A stretch of 64,000 nucleotides of DNA from Hymenobacter volaticus (GCF_022921055.1 NZ_CP095061.1:2085501-2149500), one strand, 5' to 3'; positions 1 to 10,385 are shown, counted from the stretch's first letter. Program-made: numbers and translations. The notes: generated from the letters alone by a model not told the origin.

Positions 1-1023
1 AGTTGGGGCCTGGATGAAAACATGTCCATCTACCGGCACGTCTACCACAACCCCGAGACCGGCAAGGCCGACAAGCTGCCGACGGTGAACGTGACCATTC
101 AGAATTCTATTTTTTCGGAGGGCCTGGACACCTACAACCACGCGTTTGGGAGTACCATTGGCGGGCTTAACAGCTTGTTCACTCGCAACCTGTGGGCCAA
201 CAATATCGCCCGCAACCCCTCGGTGGGCATGTACGGCGACTTCAACTTCGCCAATAACGTGGTGTTCAACTGGTGGAACCGCTCGGCCGATGGCGGCGAT
301 AACCACTCGGAGTACAACTTCGTGAACAACTACTACAAGCCCGGCCCCATCACGCCCGCCGGGGAGCCCATCAGCTACCGGATTCTAAAACCTGAATCGG
401 GCCGCGACAAAGACGCGAAGAACCTGTTCGGCAAGGCGTATGTGGCCGGCAACGTGGTAGCCGGCAACGAGAAAGTGACCCAAGACAATTGGGCTGGCGG
501 CGTGCAGGTGGAAGGCGTGCCCGAAGCCGATAAAATTGTGGCTGCAATTAAAGCCGACAAGCCGTTCACGCTGCCTAACATGGGCACGGTGCTGTCCGCC
601 CAAGAAGCCTACCAATACGTGCTGACCAACGTTGGCTGCACCCTGCCCAAGCGTGACGCCGTGGATGCGCGCATCGTGGAGGACGTGCGCACCGGCAAAA
701 TCACCTACGCCAAGAACGCGCAACCCACCCCGCCAAGTCCCTACATCAAACGCCGCCTGCCCGCCGATTCCTACAAGCAAGGCATCATTACGGACCCCGC
801 GCAGGTAGGAGGGTACCCCGTCTACCAGGGCAAGCCCTACGCCGATGTCGACAACGACGGCATGCCCGACGCGTGGGAAAAAACGCACGGCCTGGACCCT
901 AAAAACGCCGCCGATGCCATTCAGGACCGTGACAAAGACGGCTACGCCAACATCGAAGAGTACCTCAACAGCGTGGTACCGTTGCAAAACGTGCGGCCCG
1001 CTACCGGCAAAGCAAAGTCATAG
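1..1023 (+). CDS. Pectate lyase family 1 protein, 5' truncated by window edge
   Basis: The reading frame is open from base 1 (SWGLDEN precedes the first Met at base 22), so the start lies outside the window. SWGLDE matches the conserved strand of PL1 pectate lyases (xxSWGxDEN), followed by beta-helix-like N-rich segments (LWANNIARNP, FNFANNVVFN, YNFVNNYY). Near the C-terminus, DVDNDGMPDAWEKTHGLDP is an acidic Ca-binding, thrombospondin-type-3-like segment often appended to Bacteroidota PL1 enzymes. Family knowledge: PL1 cleaves polygalacturonate by Ca-dependent beta-elimination, giving unsaturated oligogalacturonides, the substrate class of the GH105 enzyme at 13.4 kb. The catalytic arginine region is visible only in part. 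The assignment is fairly sure; substrate preference is not visible. Confidence 0.85.
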   Translation, partial: SWGLDENMSIYRHVYHNPETGKADKLPTVNVTIQNSIFSEGLDTYNHAFGSTIGGLNSLFTRNLWANNIARNPSVGMYGDFNFANNVVFNWWNRSADGGDNHSEYNFVNNYYKPGPITPAGEPISYRILKPESGRDKDAKNLFGKAYVAGNVVAGNEKVTQDNWAGGVQVEGVPEADKIVAAIKADKPFTLPNMGTVLSAQEAYQYVLTNVGCTLPKRDAVDARIVEDVRTGKITYAKNAQPTPPSPYIKRRLPADSYKQGIITDPAQVGGYPVYQGKPYADVDNDGMPDAWEKTHGLDPKNAADAIQDRDKDGYANIEEYLNSVVPLQNVRPATGKAKS

Positions 1024-1036
1024 CTGAAACCAAAAG

Positions 1037-1085
1037 GCCGTCATGCTCGATCTAGCGTCCGCCTGCCGAAGCATGACGGCTTTTT
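1037..1085 (+). terminator. Hairpin terminator built from a short form of the dispersed repeat
   Basis: An 11-bp inverted repeat (gccgtcatgct at 1037-1047, agcatgacggc at 1070-1080) encloses a 22-nt loop and is followed by TTTTT. It sits 14 bases after the PL1 stop and fits an intrinsic terminator. The arms carry the same GTCATGCT/AGCATGAC core as the larger intergenic repeats. Confidence 0.7.
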
Positions 1086-1115
1086 AAGCTTATCAGGAGC
1101 AATACAATCACGCAA

Positions 1116-2513
1116 ATGCCCATAAAGCCCCGCAATTTCTTTGTGCTTTTCCTGCTAGTATCGCTCACTGCGTGGGCGCCAGCCGTTGAGCCAACGGGCA
1201 AGCTGAAAGTAGCTTCCAACGGCCGGTACTTGGCCACCGAAGCCGGCAAGCCGTTCTTCTGGCTCGGCGACACCGGCTGGCTGCTCTTCAACAAGCTTAA
1301 GCGCGAAGAAGCGGAAACCTACCTCGAAGACCGGCGCAAAAAAGGCTTCAACGTCATTCAGGTGATGGTGCTGCACCAAGTGCCGAGCGCGAACGTGTAC
1401 GGCGACTCGGCGCTGGTGCGCGGCAACGTGGCGCAGCCGCTGCTCACCCAAGGCAGCACCCCCACCGACGCCGCGCAGTACGACTTTTGGGACCATGTCG
1501 ATTACATCATCGACCTAGCCGCCAAGAAAGGGCTGTACATGGGCCTCGTGCCGGTGTGGGGCACCAACGTGAAGGCCGGCAAAGTCAATCAGCAGCAAGC
1601 CAAAACCTACGCCACTTTTCTGGCCGAGCGCTATAAGAACCGGCCCAACATCATCTGGCTAAACGGCGGCGACATTGCCGGCTCGGATTCGCTGAAGGTG
1701 TGGAACACGATTGGCAGCACGCTCAAAGCCGTTGACCCCAACCACTTGGTGACGTACCACCCGCGGGGCCGCACGCAGTCGTCGGATTGGTTTCACCAGG
1801 CGGCGTGGCTGGATTTCAACATGTACCAGTCGGGCCACCGGCGCTACGAGCAGGACACCTCCCGCAACGAGAAAAAGCTCTACGGCGAAGACAACTGGCG
1901 CTACCAATTGGTAGACAACAAGCTAACGCCGACCAAGCCTAGTATCGACGGTGAACCCTCCTACGAGGGCATTCCGCAGGGTCTGCACGACATCAAGCAG
2001 CCCCGCTGGAACGACGCCGATGTGCGCCGCTACGGCTATTGGTCGGTGTTTGCGGGGGCGTTTGGCTACACCTACGGGCAGAACTCGGTGATGCAGATGC
2101 ACAGCTCGTTCGACAAAGGCAGCGCCTACGGCTCTTCGGAGTTGTGGTCGTCGGCCATCAACGCGCCGGGCGCGGCCCAAATGGTGCACCTCAAGAACCT
2201 GATGCTTTCCCGGCCCTTCTTCGAGCGGGTACCCGATCAGTCGTTGATTGCCGGAGAAGTGAGGGAGAAGTACAACCGTCAGTTCGGTACCCGGGGCAAG
2301 AACTACGCTTTCGTGTACACCTACAACGGCCGCAACATCAAGGTGAACCACGGTAAAATCAGCGGGGCCAAGGTGAAAGCCTCCTGGTTTAGTCCGCGCG
2401 ACGGCAAAACCACCGCCATCGGCACCTTCCCCAACAAAGGCACCCAAGACTTCAACCCGCCCGGCGAGACAAAGAACGGCAACGATTGGGTGCTGATTCT
2501 GGATACTGTGTAG
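1116..2513 (+). CDS. GH140 apiosidase-like glycoside hydrolase (DUF4038 family)
   Basis: 465 residues with a signal peptide (FFVLFLLVSLTAWAPAVEP). The body has the DUF4038 pattern: NGRYLATEAGKPFFWLGDTG near residue 35, KKGFNVIQVM, and the barrel strands NIIWLNGGD (about residue 180) and PSIDGEPSYEG (about 270), whose Asp and Glu are the likely catalytic pair. The C-terminal segment (YTYNGRNIKVNHGKISG...WFSPRDGKT) resembles the collagen-binding-like domain that follows DUF4038. Length and architecture match GH140, whose characterised Bacteroides member removes apiose-linked side chains of rhamnogalacturonan II. It follows PL1 on the same strand after a terminator-like hairpin. Endo-apiosidase activity is inferred from family, not shown. 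Confidence 0.85.
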   Translation: MPIKPRNFFVLFLLVSLTAWAPAVEPTGKLKVASNGRYLATEAGKPFFWLGDTGWLLFNKLKREEAETYLEDRRKKGFNVIQVMVLHQVPSANVYGDSALVRGNVAQPLLTQGSTPTDAAQYDFWDHVDYIIDLAAKKGLYMGLVPVWGTNVKAGKVNQQQAKTYATFLAERYKNRPNIIWLNGGDIAGSDSLKVWNTIGSTLKAVDPNHLVTYHPRGRTQSSDWFHQAAWLDFNMYQSGHRRYEQDTSRNEKKLYGEDNWRYQLVDNKLTPTKPSIDGEPSYEGIPQGLHDIKQPRWNDADVRRYGYWSVFAGAFGYTYGQNSVMQMHSSFDKGSAYGSSELWSSAINAPGAAQMVHLKNLMLSRPFFERVPDQSLIAGEVREKYNRQFGTRGKNYAFVYTYNGRNIKVNHGKISGAKVKASWFSPRDGKTTAIGTFPNKGTQDFNPPGETKNGNDWVLILDTV

Positions 2514-2586
2514 CGCTTACTGAAACTATAAAACGAAAGAACGTCAGAAGCATGGCGTGACAGTCTAGCGTTTCTGAAAAAATTCA

Positions 2587-3558
2587 ATGATCAAACGTAA
2601 AGCCCTGCGCTTCCTTACTCCGCTGCTTGGGGCCGCCCTGCTGAGTGCGTGCTCGAAGGACGTGTACATGTTCACGTCGTTTCGGGAGCCGGCTACTGAC
2701 GGGCTACGGCTGCTCTATAGCCACGACGGCTACAAGTGGACGGACATGGGCCGCTCGTTTCTGACGCCGCAGGTGGGGCCAAGCAAGCTAATGCGCGACC
2801 CGTCCATTGCCCGCGGGCCGGACGGCACTTACCACCTCGTGTGGACCTGCGGCTGGAAGGGCGACAAAGGGTTTGGCTACGCCAGTTCCAAGGATTTGGT
2901 GCACTGGTCGACGCAGCGTTTCATCGACGTGATGGGGCACGAACCGACCACCGTGAACGTGTGGGCACCCGAAATCTTCTATGATACGCCCACCAAGCAG
3001 TACCTCGTCGTGTGGGCCTCCACCATCCCGTTTCGCTTCCCGAAAGGCATCGAAGAAGAAGACAACAACCACCGACTCTACTACACTACCACCAAAGATT
3101 TCCAGTCGTTTACGCCGGCCAAGCTCTTTATCGACCCCGGTTTCAGCTCGATTGACGCCGTGGTGGTGCAGCGCGCCGCCAAAGACTACGTGCTGGTAGT
3201 GAAAGACAACACCCGGCCCAACCGCAACATCAAAGTGGCCTTTGGGCCGAGCGCACTCGGGCCGTTTCCGAACGTGTCGGAGCCGTTTACCGGCAACTTC
3301 ACCGAAGGCCCGAGTGTGGTACGCCTCCCGCACGACGAGTGGCTGATCTACTACGACGCCTACAAGGAAAAGCGCTACGGCGTGGTGAAGACCTCTGATT
3401 TCAAGTCGTTCACCGACGTGTCGGGGCAGACCAGCGTGCCGGAAGGGCACAAGCACGGTACCATCTTCGCGGTGCCGCGCAAGACTTTCAACACCTTGTT
3501 GCAAAGCGCCCCCGCCGGGGCGGCCGCCGCAACGCCAACGAGTGGAACTCATGAGTAA
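2587..3558 (+). CDS. GH43-like five-bladed beta-propeller lipoprotein
   Basis: 323 residues beginning with a lipoprotein signal (LTPLLGAALLSACSKD; LSAC lipobox), so it should be anchored in a membrane facing the periplasm or surface. Propeller signatures include LMRDPSIARGPDGTYHLVWT (Asp, the likely general base), SSIDAVVVQ (pKa-modulating Asp) and FTEGPSVVR (likely acid Glu), the usual GH43 triad spacing. GH43 members mostly hydrolyse arabinose, xylose or galactose linkages; this sequence does not tell which. The stop overlaps the start of the next gene by 8 bases in another frame, so the two are probably translated from one message. Confidence 0.75.
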   Translation: MIKRKALRFLTPLLGAALLSACSKDVYMFTSFREPATDGLRLLYSHDGYKWTDMGRSFLTPQVGPSKLMRDPSIARGPDGTYHLVWTCGWKGDKGFGYASSKDLVHWSTQRFIDVMGHEPTTVNVWAPEIFYDTPTKQYLVVWASTIPFRFPKGIEEEDNNHRLYYTTTKDFQSFTPAKLFIDPGFSSIDAVVVQRAAKDYVLVVKDNTRPNRNIKVAFGPSALGPFPNVSEPFTGNFTEGPSVVRLPHDEWLIYYDAYKEKRYGVVKTSDFKSFTDVSGQTSVPEGHKHGTIFAVPRKTFNTLLQSAPAGAAAATPTSGTHE

Positions 3559-5442
3559 GCATATAGCACCTCTCGCGGCTACTGCGTTAACTGTGCTGGG
3601 CAGTCTTTCCGCCCGCGGCCAGGAAACCATCCGCTACACCGGCACCACGCTCAGTAACGTGGACTACCACCACGGACAGCTGCGGCCGGCCATCGGGACG
3701 CACACCCGGCAGGTGCTGCGCGCCAACCGCGAGCAGCCAACCGCCGCCAACGGGAGGGGTGGACCTACAACCACGCTCCCATGCTGGCCTACTGGAACGG
3801 GCAATTTTACTTGCAATACCTCAGCAACCCGGTGGGGGAGCACGTGCCGCCGGGCCGCACGCTGCTGCTTACCTCCAAGGACGGCGAAACCTGGACCAAC
3901 CCCACGGTGATATTTCCGCCCTATAAAATTCCGGACGGCGTCACCAAACCCGACCAGCCCGGCAAGGTCGCCAAGGATTTAGTGGCCGTGATGCACCAGC
4001 GCGTGGGCTTCTACGTGTCCAAGAAAAACCGCCTACTAACGCTCGGCTACTACGGCATTGCCCTCGACGCCAAAGACGACCCAAACGACGGCCAAGGCAT
4101 AGGCCGGGTGGTGCGCGAGGTGCTGCCCAATGGCAAATTCGGCCCGATTTACTTTCTGCGAAACAACAAGACCTGGGACAAGTCGAAGTCCACGTATACG
4201 TTTTACACCAGCAGCAAAGACAAGGGTTTTGTAGCGGCCTGCGAGGAAATTCTGGCTTCGCCGCTAATGATGCAGCAGATGGTGGAAGAGCAGGACCGCG
4301 ACGACCCATTGATTCCGCTCAAAAAGGAATACAAAGCCTTCAGTTACTACCACCTGCCCGACAACCGGGTGGTGGGCCTCTGGAAGCACGCCCTCACCAC
4401 CATCAGCCCCGACGGCGGCAAAACTTGGCCCAATCCGGTTATTCGGGCACCGAAGTTTGTGAACAGCAACGCCAAGATTTGGGGCCAGCGCACCTCCGAT
4501 GGGCGCTACGCCACGGTGTACAATCCCTCGGAATTCCGTTGGCCGCTCGGCATTTCCACCAGTGAAAACGGGTTGGACTACACCGATCTGTGGCTGGTGC
4601 ACGGCGAAATCACGCCCATGCGCTACGGCGGCAACTACAAGTCGTACGGCCCGCAGTACGTGCGCGGCATTCAGGAAGGCGACGGCACGCCGCCCGACAA
4701 AAAGCTGTGGGTGACGTACAGCCTGAACAAGGAAGACATCTGGATTGCCTCGGTGCCCGTGCCAGTGCGCGCCAAAGCGGAAACGCAAGCCAACGAGGTA
4801 TTTGCACAGCTGCCGGCCGGGCAGGAATTGGTGAACTGGAACACCTACAGCCTGGTGCAAGCGCCAGTGGAAATCGGTAAGCTGCCGGATGGCACGAAGG
4901 GTCTGGTGTTCAAGGACTCCGACAAGTTCGATTACGCTAAAGCGGAGCGCGTTATTCCTGAAGCCAAGAAAGTGATAGCGGAGTTTTCGGTGGTGCCCGC
5001 CCAAAACGACAAGGGCTTGCTGCAAATCGAGTTTCAGGACGGCAAAGGCACGCCGGCCGTGCAACTCACCTTCGATGCCGAGGGTAATTTCCGCCACAAA
5101 GCCGGGGCCCGCTTCAAGAACATCACCAAGTACCAAGCCGGCCAGCAGTACGACGTGCGCGTGTCGCTTGACGCCGATGCCCGGTCCTTCACGGTGTCCA
5201 TCAACGGCAAGCCCTCAGGTACCTACATCTTCTTCGCGCCAGTCGCTTCCTTCGAGCGAATCATGTTCCGCACCGGCGAAGCTCGCCACTTCCCAACGCC
5301 CGACACCCCCGCCGACCAAACCTACGACCTACCCCAAGCCGGCGAATCGGACCCGTTAGCCACCTTCTATTTGAAGTCGCTGAAAACAAGCGTGCCCGAT
5401 GCGGCAACTGGTTCGGCGGCGAAAGGCTTAGGGTCCAACTAG
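3551..5442 (+). CDS. Sialidase-fold (BNR) beta-propeller protein with C-terminal concanavalin-like domain, one frameshift
   Basis: Start ATG at 3551 (MSKHIAPLAATALTVLGSLSARGQ, signal peptide). The frame breaks in the G/A-rich stretch around 3751-3757: before it the protein reads QPTAANG, after adding one G it continues EGWTYNHAPMLAYWNGQFYL, giving about 630 residues. The first 340 residues are propeller-like with an Asp-box-like TSKDGETWTNP and SPDGGKTWPNP; the last 190 resemble a laminin-G/concanavalin-like lectin domain (AEFSVVPAQNDKGLLQIEFQ, TKYQAGQQYDVRVSLDADA). The FRIP arginine motif of classical sialidases is not seen, so it may act on another acidic sugar of pectin or be a lyase. It overlaps the GH43-like gene by 8 bases. 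Confidence 0.65.
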
Positions 5443-5528
5443 ACAAGACAACAGCACCAATAGACTGTCCTACTCAATTCAACATCTGCCTAACGAAGTA
5501 CTCGGCTTATTGGCATTGCAAAGCTAAT

Positions 5529-5686
5529 GTCATGCTGAGCGCAGTCCAACGAAGCCGCAGCATTTCGCATGTCGTCGTTGCCACACTATACCCGTCATGC
5601 TGAGCGGAGTCGAAGCATCTCGCGTGCTGAGGATGCCAAACTAGTTCAACGAGTCGAGCGAGATGCTTCGACAAGCTCAGCATGAC
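5529..5686. repeat. Dispersed intergenic inverted repeat cluster (three copies)
   Basis: The 340-bp gap 5443-5782 holds no gene. It contains a degenerate copy (5529-5570), a good plus-oriented copy (5594-5632, core gtcatgctgagcggagtcg then aagcatctcgcgtgctgagg) and an inverted copy (5658-5686). The plus and inverted copies can fold into a long stem between the sialidase-like gene and the GH2 gene. Confidence 0.8.
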
Positions 5687-5782
5687 GTTCTAGTTAGCAA
5701 TAACGTCACTAAACGTTATGCTGCGGCTGCGCTTCAGTAGGATGGATGATTAATTGATTTTCGCTTACCCAATCCCCTTCCA

Positions 5783-8621
5783 ATGTCCACCACTTCTACT
5801 GCGTCTAAGTTCGTTGCGCTGCTGCTCTTGCTGCTGCCGTTCACTCAGTTGCACGCGCAGGGCACCGAAACGATGTTCCTGTCTGGTACCGACAAAGACC
5901 ACACGAAGAAGTGGAAGTTCTACTGCACTGCCGGGCGCAATTCCGGCAAGTGGACCACCATTGCCGTGCCCTCGAATTGGGAGTTGCAGGGCTTCGGCAA
6001 GTACAACTACGGCCACGACAAAGACACCGCGCGCGGCAAGGAAAAGGGCCTCTACAAGTATCAGTTCAACGTGCCCGCCACCTGGAAAGGCAAGACGGTA
6101 AACATTGTGTTTGATGGCTCGATGACCGATACTGAGGTAAAGATCAACGGCCAGTCGGCGGGGCGGTGCACCAAGGCTCGTACTACCGCTTCAAATACGA
6201 CATCACCAAGCTGCTGCAATACGGCAAAACCAACCTGCTCGAAGCCACCGTATCCAAGCATTCCACCAACGAATCGGTGAACGACGCCGAGCGGCGCGGC
6301 GACTTCTGGCTGTTCGGTGGCATCTTCCGGCCGGTGTTTTTGGAAGCGCTGCCCACCACGCACCTCAACCGCGTGGCCGTGGACGCCAAAGCTGATGGCT
6401 CGTTCAAAGCCGACGTGTACGTGAACGGGACAGCCGCCGATGAAGTGGTAGGCCAACTCTACACGCTCGATGGGCAGAAAGCCGGCGGCGAGTTCAAAGC
6501 CACCGTAGCCGCGGGCAGCGCCGCCACGCGTCTGCAAACCACGTTGGCTTCGCCGAAACTCTGGACGCCGGAAGCCCCCAACCTGTACCGCGTAACCTTC
6601 ACATTGCGCAAGAGCGGTCAGCCCGTGCACACCCTCGACAAGCGCGTAGGCTTCCGCACGGTGGAGCTGCGCGAGCGGGAAGGCTTCTACGTGAACGGCA
6701 TTAAAATCAAGTTCAAAGGCGTGTGCCGGCACTCGTTCTGGCCCACCTCGGGCCGCACCACCAGCAAGGCGCTCAGCGTCACGGACGTGAACCTGATGAA
6801 GGACATGAACATGAACGCCGTGCGCATGTCGCACTACCCGCCCGACGACCATTTCCTGGCTGCCTGCGACTCCTTAGGCCTTTTCGTGCTCGATGAAGTA
6901 GCCGGCTGGCACGGCAACTACGACACGCCCACCGGCACCAAGCTCACCGAGGAAATGGTGGTGAAAGACGAAACTCACCCCAGTATTGTGGTGTGGGTGA
7001 ACGGCAACGAAGGCGGCCACAACTTCGACTTCGACCCCGTGCTCGACCGCCTCGACCTCCAGAAACGCCCCGTCATTCACGCATGGCAGGTGTTCCGCGG
7101 CATGGATACGCAGCACTACATTAACTACGACTATGGCAACGGTACCCACCTCAACGGCCACAACGTGGTGTTTCCCACCGAGTTCTTACACGGCCTCTAC
7201 GACGGCGGCCACGGTGCCGGCCTGCAAGACTATTGGGAGCAGATGTGGGCGCACCCGCTTTCGGCCGGTGGTTTCCTGTGGGACTTCTCCGACGCTGGCG
7301 TAGTCCGCACCGACAAAGGCGGCATCCTCGACACCGACGGCAACCACGGCGCCGACGGCATCCTCGGCCCGTACCGCGAAAAGGAGGGAAGCTACTTCAC
7401 CATCAAGGAAGTATGGTCGCCGGTGTTCTTCGAGCGCCGCGAAATCACGCCCGCTTTCGATGGTTCGTTCCGGGTGCAAAACCGTTTCCACTTCACCAAC
7501 CTCAACCAGTGTAAGTTCACCTGGAAGCTCACTCAACTGCCCGGCCCCGGTAGCAAAGCCGCGCCCATCACCAAAACGGGAACCGTTGCGGCGCCTTCCG
7601 TCACGCCCGGCGGCACCTACGGCACCTTGCAACTCGCACTGCCCCCGACTGGCAGCGCCACGACGTGCTCTACATCACGGCCCAAGACCCTGCCGGCCGC
7701 GAGATTTACACCTGGAGCTGGCCCATTGCCCGGCCCGCCGCGGTGGCCCAGCAGCTTATCCGCACCGAAGGCCCCGGCGCGGCCAAGCTCACGGAGACCG
7801 ACTCCTTATATAATGTAGCCGCCAACGGCGTAGAGCTGACCTTCAGCCGCAAATCCGGCTTGCTGCGGCAGGTGCGCAACGCCAAGGGTATCATCCCGCT
7901 AACCAACGGCCCGGTATTAGCCGAGGGCGAAACGGCTTTCGAGGGCCTCAGCCAGCGGCAGGACGGCCAGAATGTGGTCATCGAAGCCAAGTTCAACAAA
8001 ACCAGCCGCTACCAGTCGTTGCAATGGACGGTGTACCCTTCGGGTTGGGTGCGCATGAGTGCCAAGTACTTCCCCAAAGACTATGATTTCGCGCTGGCTG
8101 GCCTCAGCTTCAGCTACCCCGAAAAAGAAGTGCGCGGCGCCCAATGGCGCGGCGACGGACCCTACCGCGTATGGAAGGACCGCATGAAAGGCACCACCCT
8201 CGGCGTGTGGGACAAAGCCTACAACAACACCTCCACCGGCGAGCCCGACGGCACCCGCGGCCCCGAGTACCCCGAGTTCAAGGGCTACTACTCCAACTTC
8301 TACTGGTTGACCCTCCAAACCACCGGCCAGCCCTTCACCATCGTTTGCGACCAGGAAGACGTGTACCTGCGCCTGTTCACGCCGCGCTTCTCGGCCACGC
8401 CCTATAACACGGCACCGGCCTTCCCGAGCGGCAGCATCTCCTTCATGCACGGCATCACGCCCATCGGCACCAAGTCGCAGAAAGCCGAGAACATGGGCCC
8501 GATGGGCAAAACCAACATGTACTACGACTACAGCAAAGACCCCTCATACGCCAAGGAAATCACCCTCTACTTCAATTTCACCGGCAAGCAGCAACAGGCG
8601 GCGACGGTCGGACAGCGGTAG
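5783..8621 (+). CDS. GH2 family glycoside hydrolase, two frameshifts
   Basis: Start ATG 5783 with a signal peptide (FVALLLLLLPFTQLHAQ). Two single-base losses split it: a G in the run at 6161-6163 (KINGQSAG then HQGSYYRFKYDI) and a C in the run at 7642-7646 (LQLALP then DWQRHDVLYITA). Repaired length is about 946 residues. Order: GH2 jelly-roll sugar-binding domain (IAVPSNWELQGFGKYNYG), Ig-like domain, TIM barrel with VWVNGNEGGHN (acid/base Glu) and VVFPTEFLHG (probable nucleophile Glu), then beta-sandwich domains. The set of ancillary domains is unlike classic LacZ. GH2 enzymes of pectin loci include beta-galactosidases, beta-glucuronidases and galacturonidases; the specificity here is open. 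Confidence 0.8.
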
Positions 8622-8876
8622 AACATTCGTCACTCTGATGACCTACTTTAGGTAGAAAACTGCCGAAATGACGGAATGTGATCATTGCCATGTTTGTTAC
8701 TAATGACAATCTTAGCTTTGAAAGTAGCCTTATTGTCCTGATGCATCCTTCCTTGTCTTACTTGATAAAGTATGCTTTTCGCTACAATCGTGTATATTAA
8801 GGTCAAATACCTGCTATTCCTGCTTAGTCTGGTAGAGGGTATCTAATTTTTGGCTGAAACACTAAATCTTACGACT
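8622..8876. other. AT-rich intergenic stretch at the left edge of an inserted island
   Basis: Base composition drops sharply from the GC-rich coding sequence to AT-rich DNA soon after the GH2 stop. No gene, repeat arm, integrase or tRNA end is visible. It probably carries the promoter of the orphan gene at 8877, but no clear promoter motif can be fixed. Confidence 0.4.
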
Positions 8877-9479
8877 ATGATTGATTTTAGCTACAATGGC
8901 ATAAAAAACACCTTTGGGTCTTTTAGTTTGTTCAATATTTCAATCTATGCAAAAAAGGAACAAATTCAAATACAGGACGAAATAAAACCTGATCCGTTAA
9001 AAGTAGATATAAAGCCTGTTTTTACTGATTTTAAAACTACTTTAGGAGGTAGTGATGTAACTTTGATTGAGGGAATCAAGGATAACATTGATGTTTACCT
9101 GTTTATAGAAAGGTATAAAGACCATAGTTCTTGGAATTTAGTCGTTCCAGTAATTTCAGAACAATCGACAGGAAGAGTAATTTATCAGTATGGTCTTGGA
9201 TATTTTGCTCTTGAAGGATCTGGTGGTGGATTGTCAAAGACAGATTCTATGATGTTTTACCTAAAAAAGCATAAAGAGAAAGGTTTCAACGTCTCAATTT
9301 TTCCAATGGTTATAGATAATGAGTATTTAAATAACTTTGAGTATGTAGATAGCGGTACTAAATTAAACGACTTAACCCATAATTGTAATGCTACTGAATT
9401 AATTCATTACAGAAAGGATTCATTCGAATGGATTTACAAAAAGTATAAAGAATTGATTAAGAAATACGAATTAGAATAA
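8877..9479 (+). CDS. Hypothetical protein, AT-rich orphan gene
   Basis: 200 residues from ATG 8877; a TTG nine codons upstream (8850) is a weaker alternative start. Family not recognised. The protein is soluble-looking, without signal peptide or membrane segment, and rich in Lys, Ile, Tyr and Asn (ending YKKYKELIKKYELE). A glycine-rich segment GYFALEGSGGGLSKTDSMMF lies mid-protein. Codon use is strongly A/T-ending, unlike the GC-rich enzymes on both sides, which points to recent acquisition. It sits beside a toxin-antitoxin pair; a role in plasmid, phage or competition biology is possible but cannot be read from the sequence. Confidence 0.6.
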   Translation: MIDFSYNGIKNTFGSFSLFNISIYAKKEQIQIQDEIKPDPLKVDIKPVFTDFKTTLGGSDVTLIEGIKDNIDVYLFIERYKDHSSWNLVVPVISEQSTGRVIYQYGLGYFALEGSGGGLSKTDSMMFYLKKHKEKGFNVSIFPMVIDNEYLNNFEYVDSGTKLNDLTHNCNATELIHYRKDSFEWIYKKYKELIKKYELE

Positions 9480-9544
9480 TGATCTACTTGAACAGTGCTC
9501 ATCACATGTACTTAAGTAAAGTAGCTCTATAAGCAGCGTATTTT

Positions 9545-9652
9545 ATGTCAAAAAAGGCGCAGGAACACCTTAGTTTCATAAAGGATATCCATAAACTCAG
9601 AAAAATTTATTGCTCAAATACCGAGAAGATTTTTGCTATAATCGTGGAATAA
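9545..9652 (+). CDS. Possible 35-residue small protein in the AT-rich island
   Basis: A short open frame starts ATG 9545 (MSKKAQEHLSFIKDIHKLRK) and ends at TAA 9650-9652. It has no recognisable family and could equally be the remnant of a longer gene. Listed because it fills an otherwise empty 250-base gap before the antitoxin; there is no supporting ribosome-binding or conservation evidence. Confidence 0.2.
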   Translation: MSKKAQEHLSFIKDIHKLRKIYCSNTEKIFAIIVE

Positions 9653-9729
9653 ATGAAATTTTTTTAGTGAATAACAGTTTGAGAGCAGCAAGAAAGTATA
9701 TACGAATATTCAACCTCGAAAAATCCGAA

Positions 9730-9975
9730 ATGCAACCGATTACCTCACACTCAAGCCAAGCCGATTACTATTTCGGCGTTCTGAGCAACTTGAATGCCGA
9801 CAGCAAGTTGGACTTGATTTCTCGACTATCTCAGTCGTTAAAGGAGGCGCAGCCGCAGCCGGTTCCGAGTTTGGCAGCTCTCTTCGGGGCATATCAAAGC
9901 GAAGAAACCGCGGAAGAAATCATAGCCTCTATTAGAAATTCCAGAGTTTCTAACCGAGACATTGAGGCGCTTTGA
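9730..9975 (+). CDS. Antitoxin of a VapBC-like pair
   Basis: 81 residues from ATG 9730. The frame is open 40 codons further upstream, but that extension is AT-rich and lacks antitoxin features, so 9730 is preferred. The body (FGVLSNLNADSKLDLISRL, then SEETAEEIIASIRNSRVSNR) resembles the small antitoxins that precede PIN toxins in Bacteroidota: an alpha-helical part with the SKLDLISRLSQSL motif and an acidic tail for toxin binding. The stop TGA overlaps the TTG start of the toxin (TTGA), the tight coupling expected for antitoxin-toxin operons. No DNA-binding fold can be named with certainty. Confidence 0.7.
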   Translation: MQPITSHSSQADYYFGVLSNLNADSKLDLISRLSQSLKEAQPQPVPSLAALFGAYQSEETAEEIIASIRNSRVSNRDIEAL

Positions 9976-10385
9976 AAAACTGCCTGCTAGACACCAATAT
10001 TTGCATCTATTTCATCAAGGGCCTGTATCAGCTTGATCGTAAAATAGAGGAAGTAGGGCCGCAAAACTGCTGTATTTCCGAAATGACAGTAGCGGAGTTG
10101 AAATACGGCGTCGAGAACAGCAAAACGCCGGAAATAATGCGGCCTATTGTCGAAGCATTCATTCCCAAATTTGCCGTCATTCCGGTATATGACGCGCTGG
10201 ATGTGTATGCTGCCGAAAAAGCCAGGCTGCGCCGACAGGGCCTGATGGTAGATGATTTTGATATTCTAATTGGAGCCACAGCCATCGTCAACAACATGGT
10301 GATGGTGTCCAATAACTACAAGCATTTAAGCCGCTTAGCTAACATCGACTTGCAGGACTGGACAACGGCCGAACCGCGCCGATAA
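9972..10385 (+). CDS. vapC: PIN-domain toxin, VapC family ribonuclease
   Basis: 137 residues. Start is TTG 9972: the next residues KNCLLDTNICIYFIKG are the conserved PIN N-terminus, and no ATG is available before residue 38. Acidic active-site residues are in place: Asp7 (LLDTN), Glu42 (TVAELKYG) and Asp97 (VDDFDILIGATA), with the C-terminal VSNNYKH segment. VapC toxins are Mg-dependent RNases, often cutting initiator tRNA or rRNA, neutralised by the co-encoded antitoxin. It overlaps the antitoxin gene by 4 bases. The pair lies inside a polysaccharide locus, between a GH2 and a GH78 gene, where it may stabilise a transferred segment. Confidence 0.88.
   Translation: MKNCLLDTNICIYFIKGLYQLDRKIEEVGPQNCCISEMTVAELKYGVENSKTPEIMRPIVEAFIPKFAVIPVYDALDVYAAEKARLRRQGLMVDDFDILIGATAIVNNMVMVSNNYKHLSRLANIDLQDWTTAEPRR

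Noticed and set aside
9610..9729. Longer N-terminus for the antitoxin
   Set aside because: The 40 extra codons are AT-rich, lack antitoxin features and would make it far longer than usual; ATG 9730 fits the family length.
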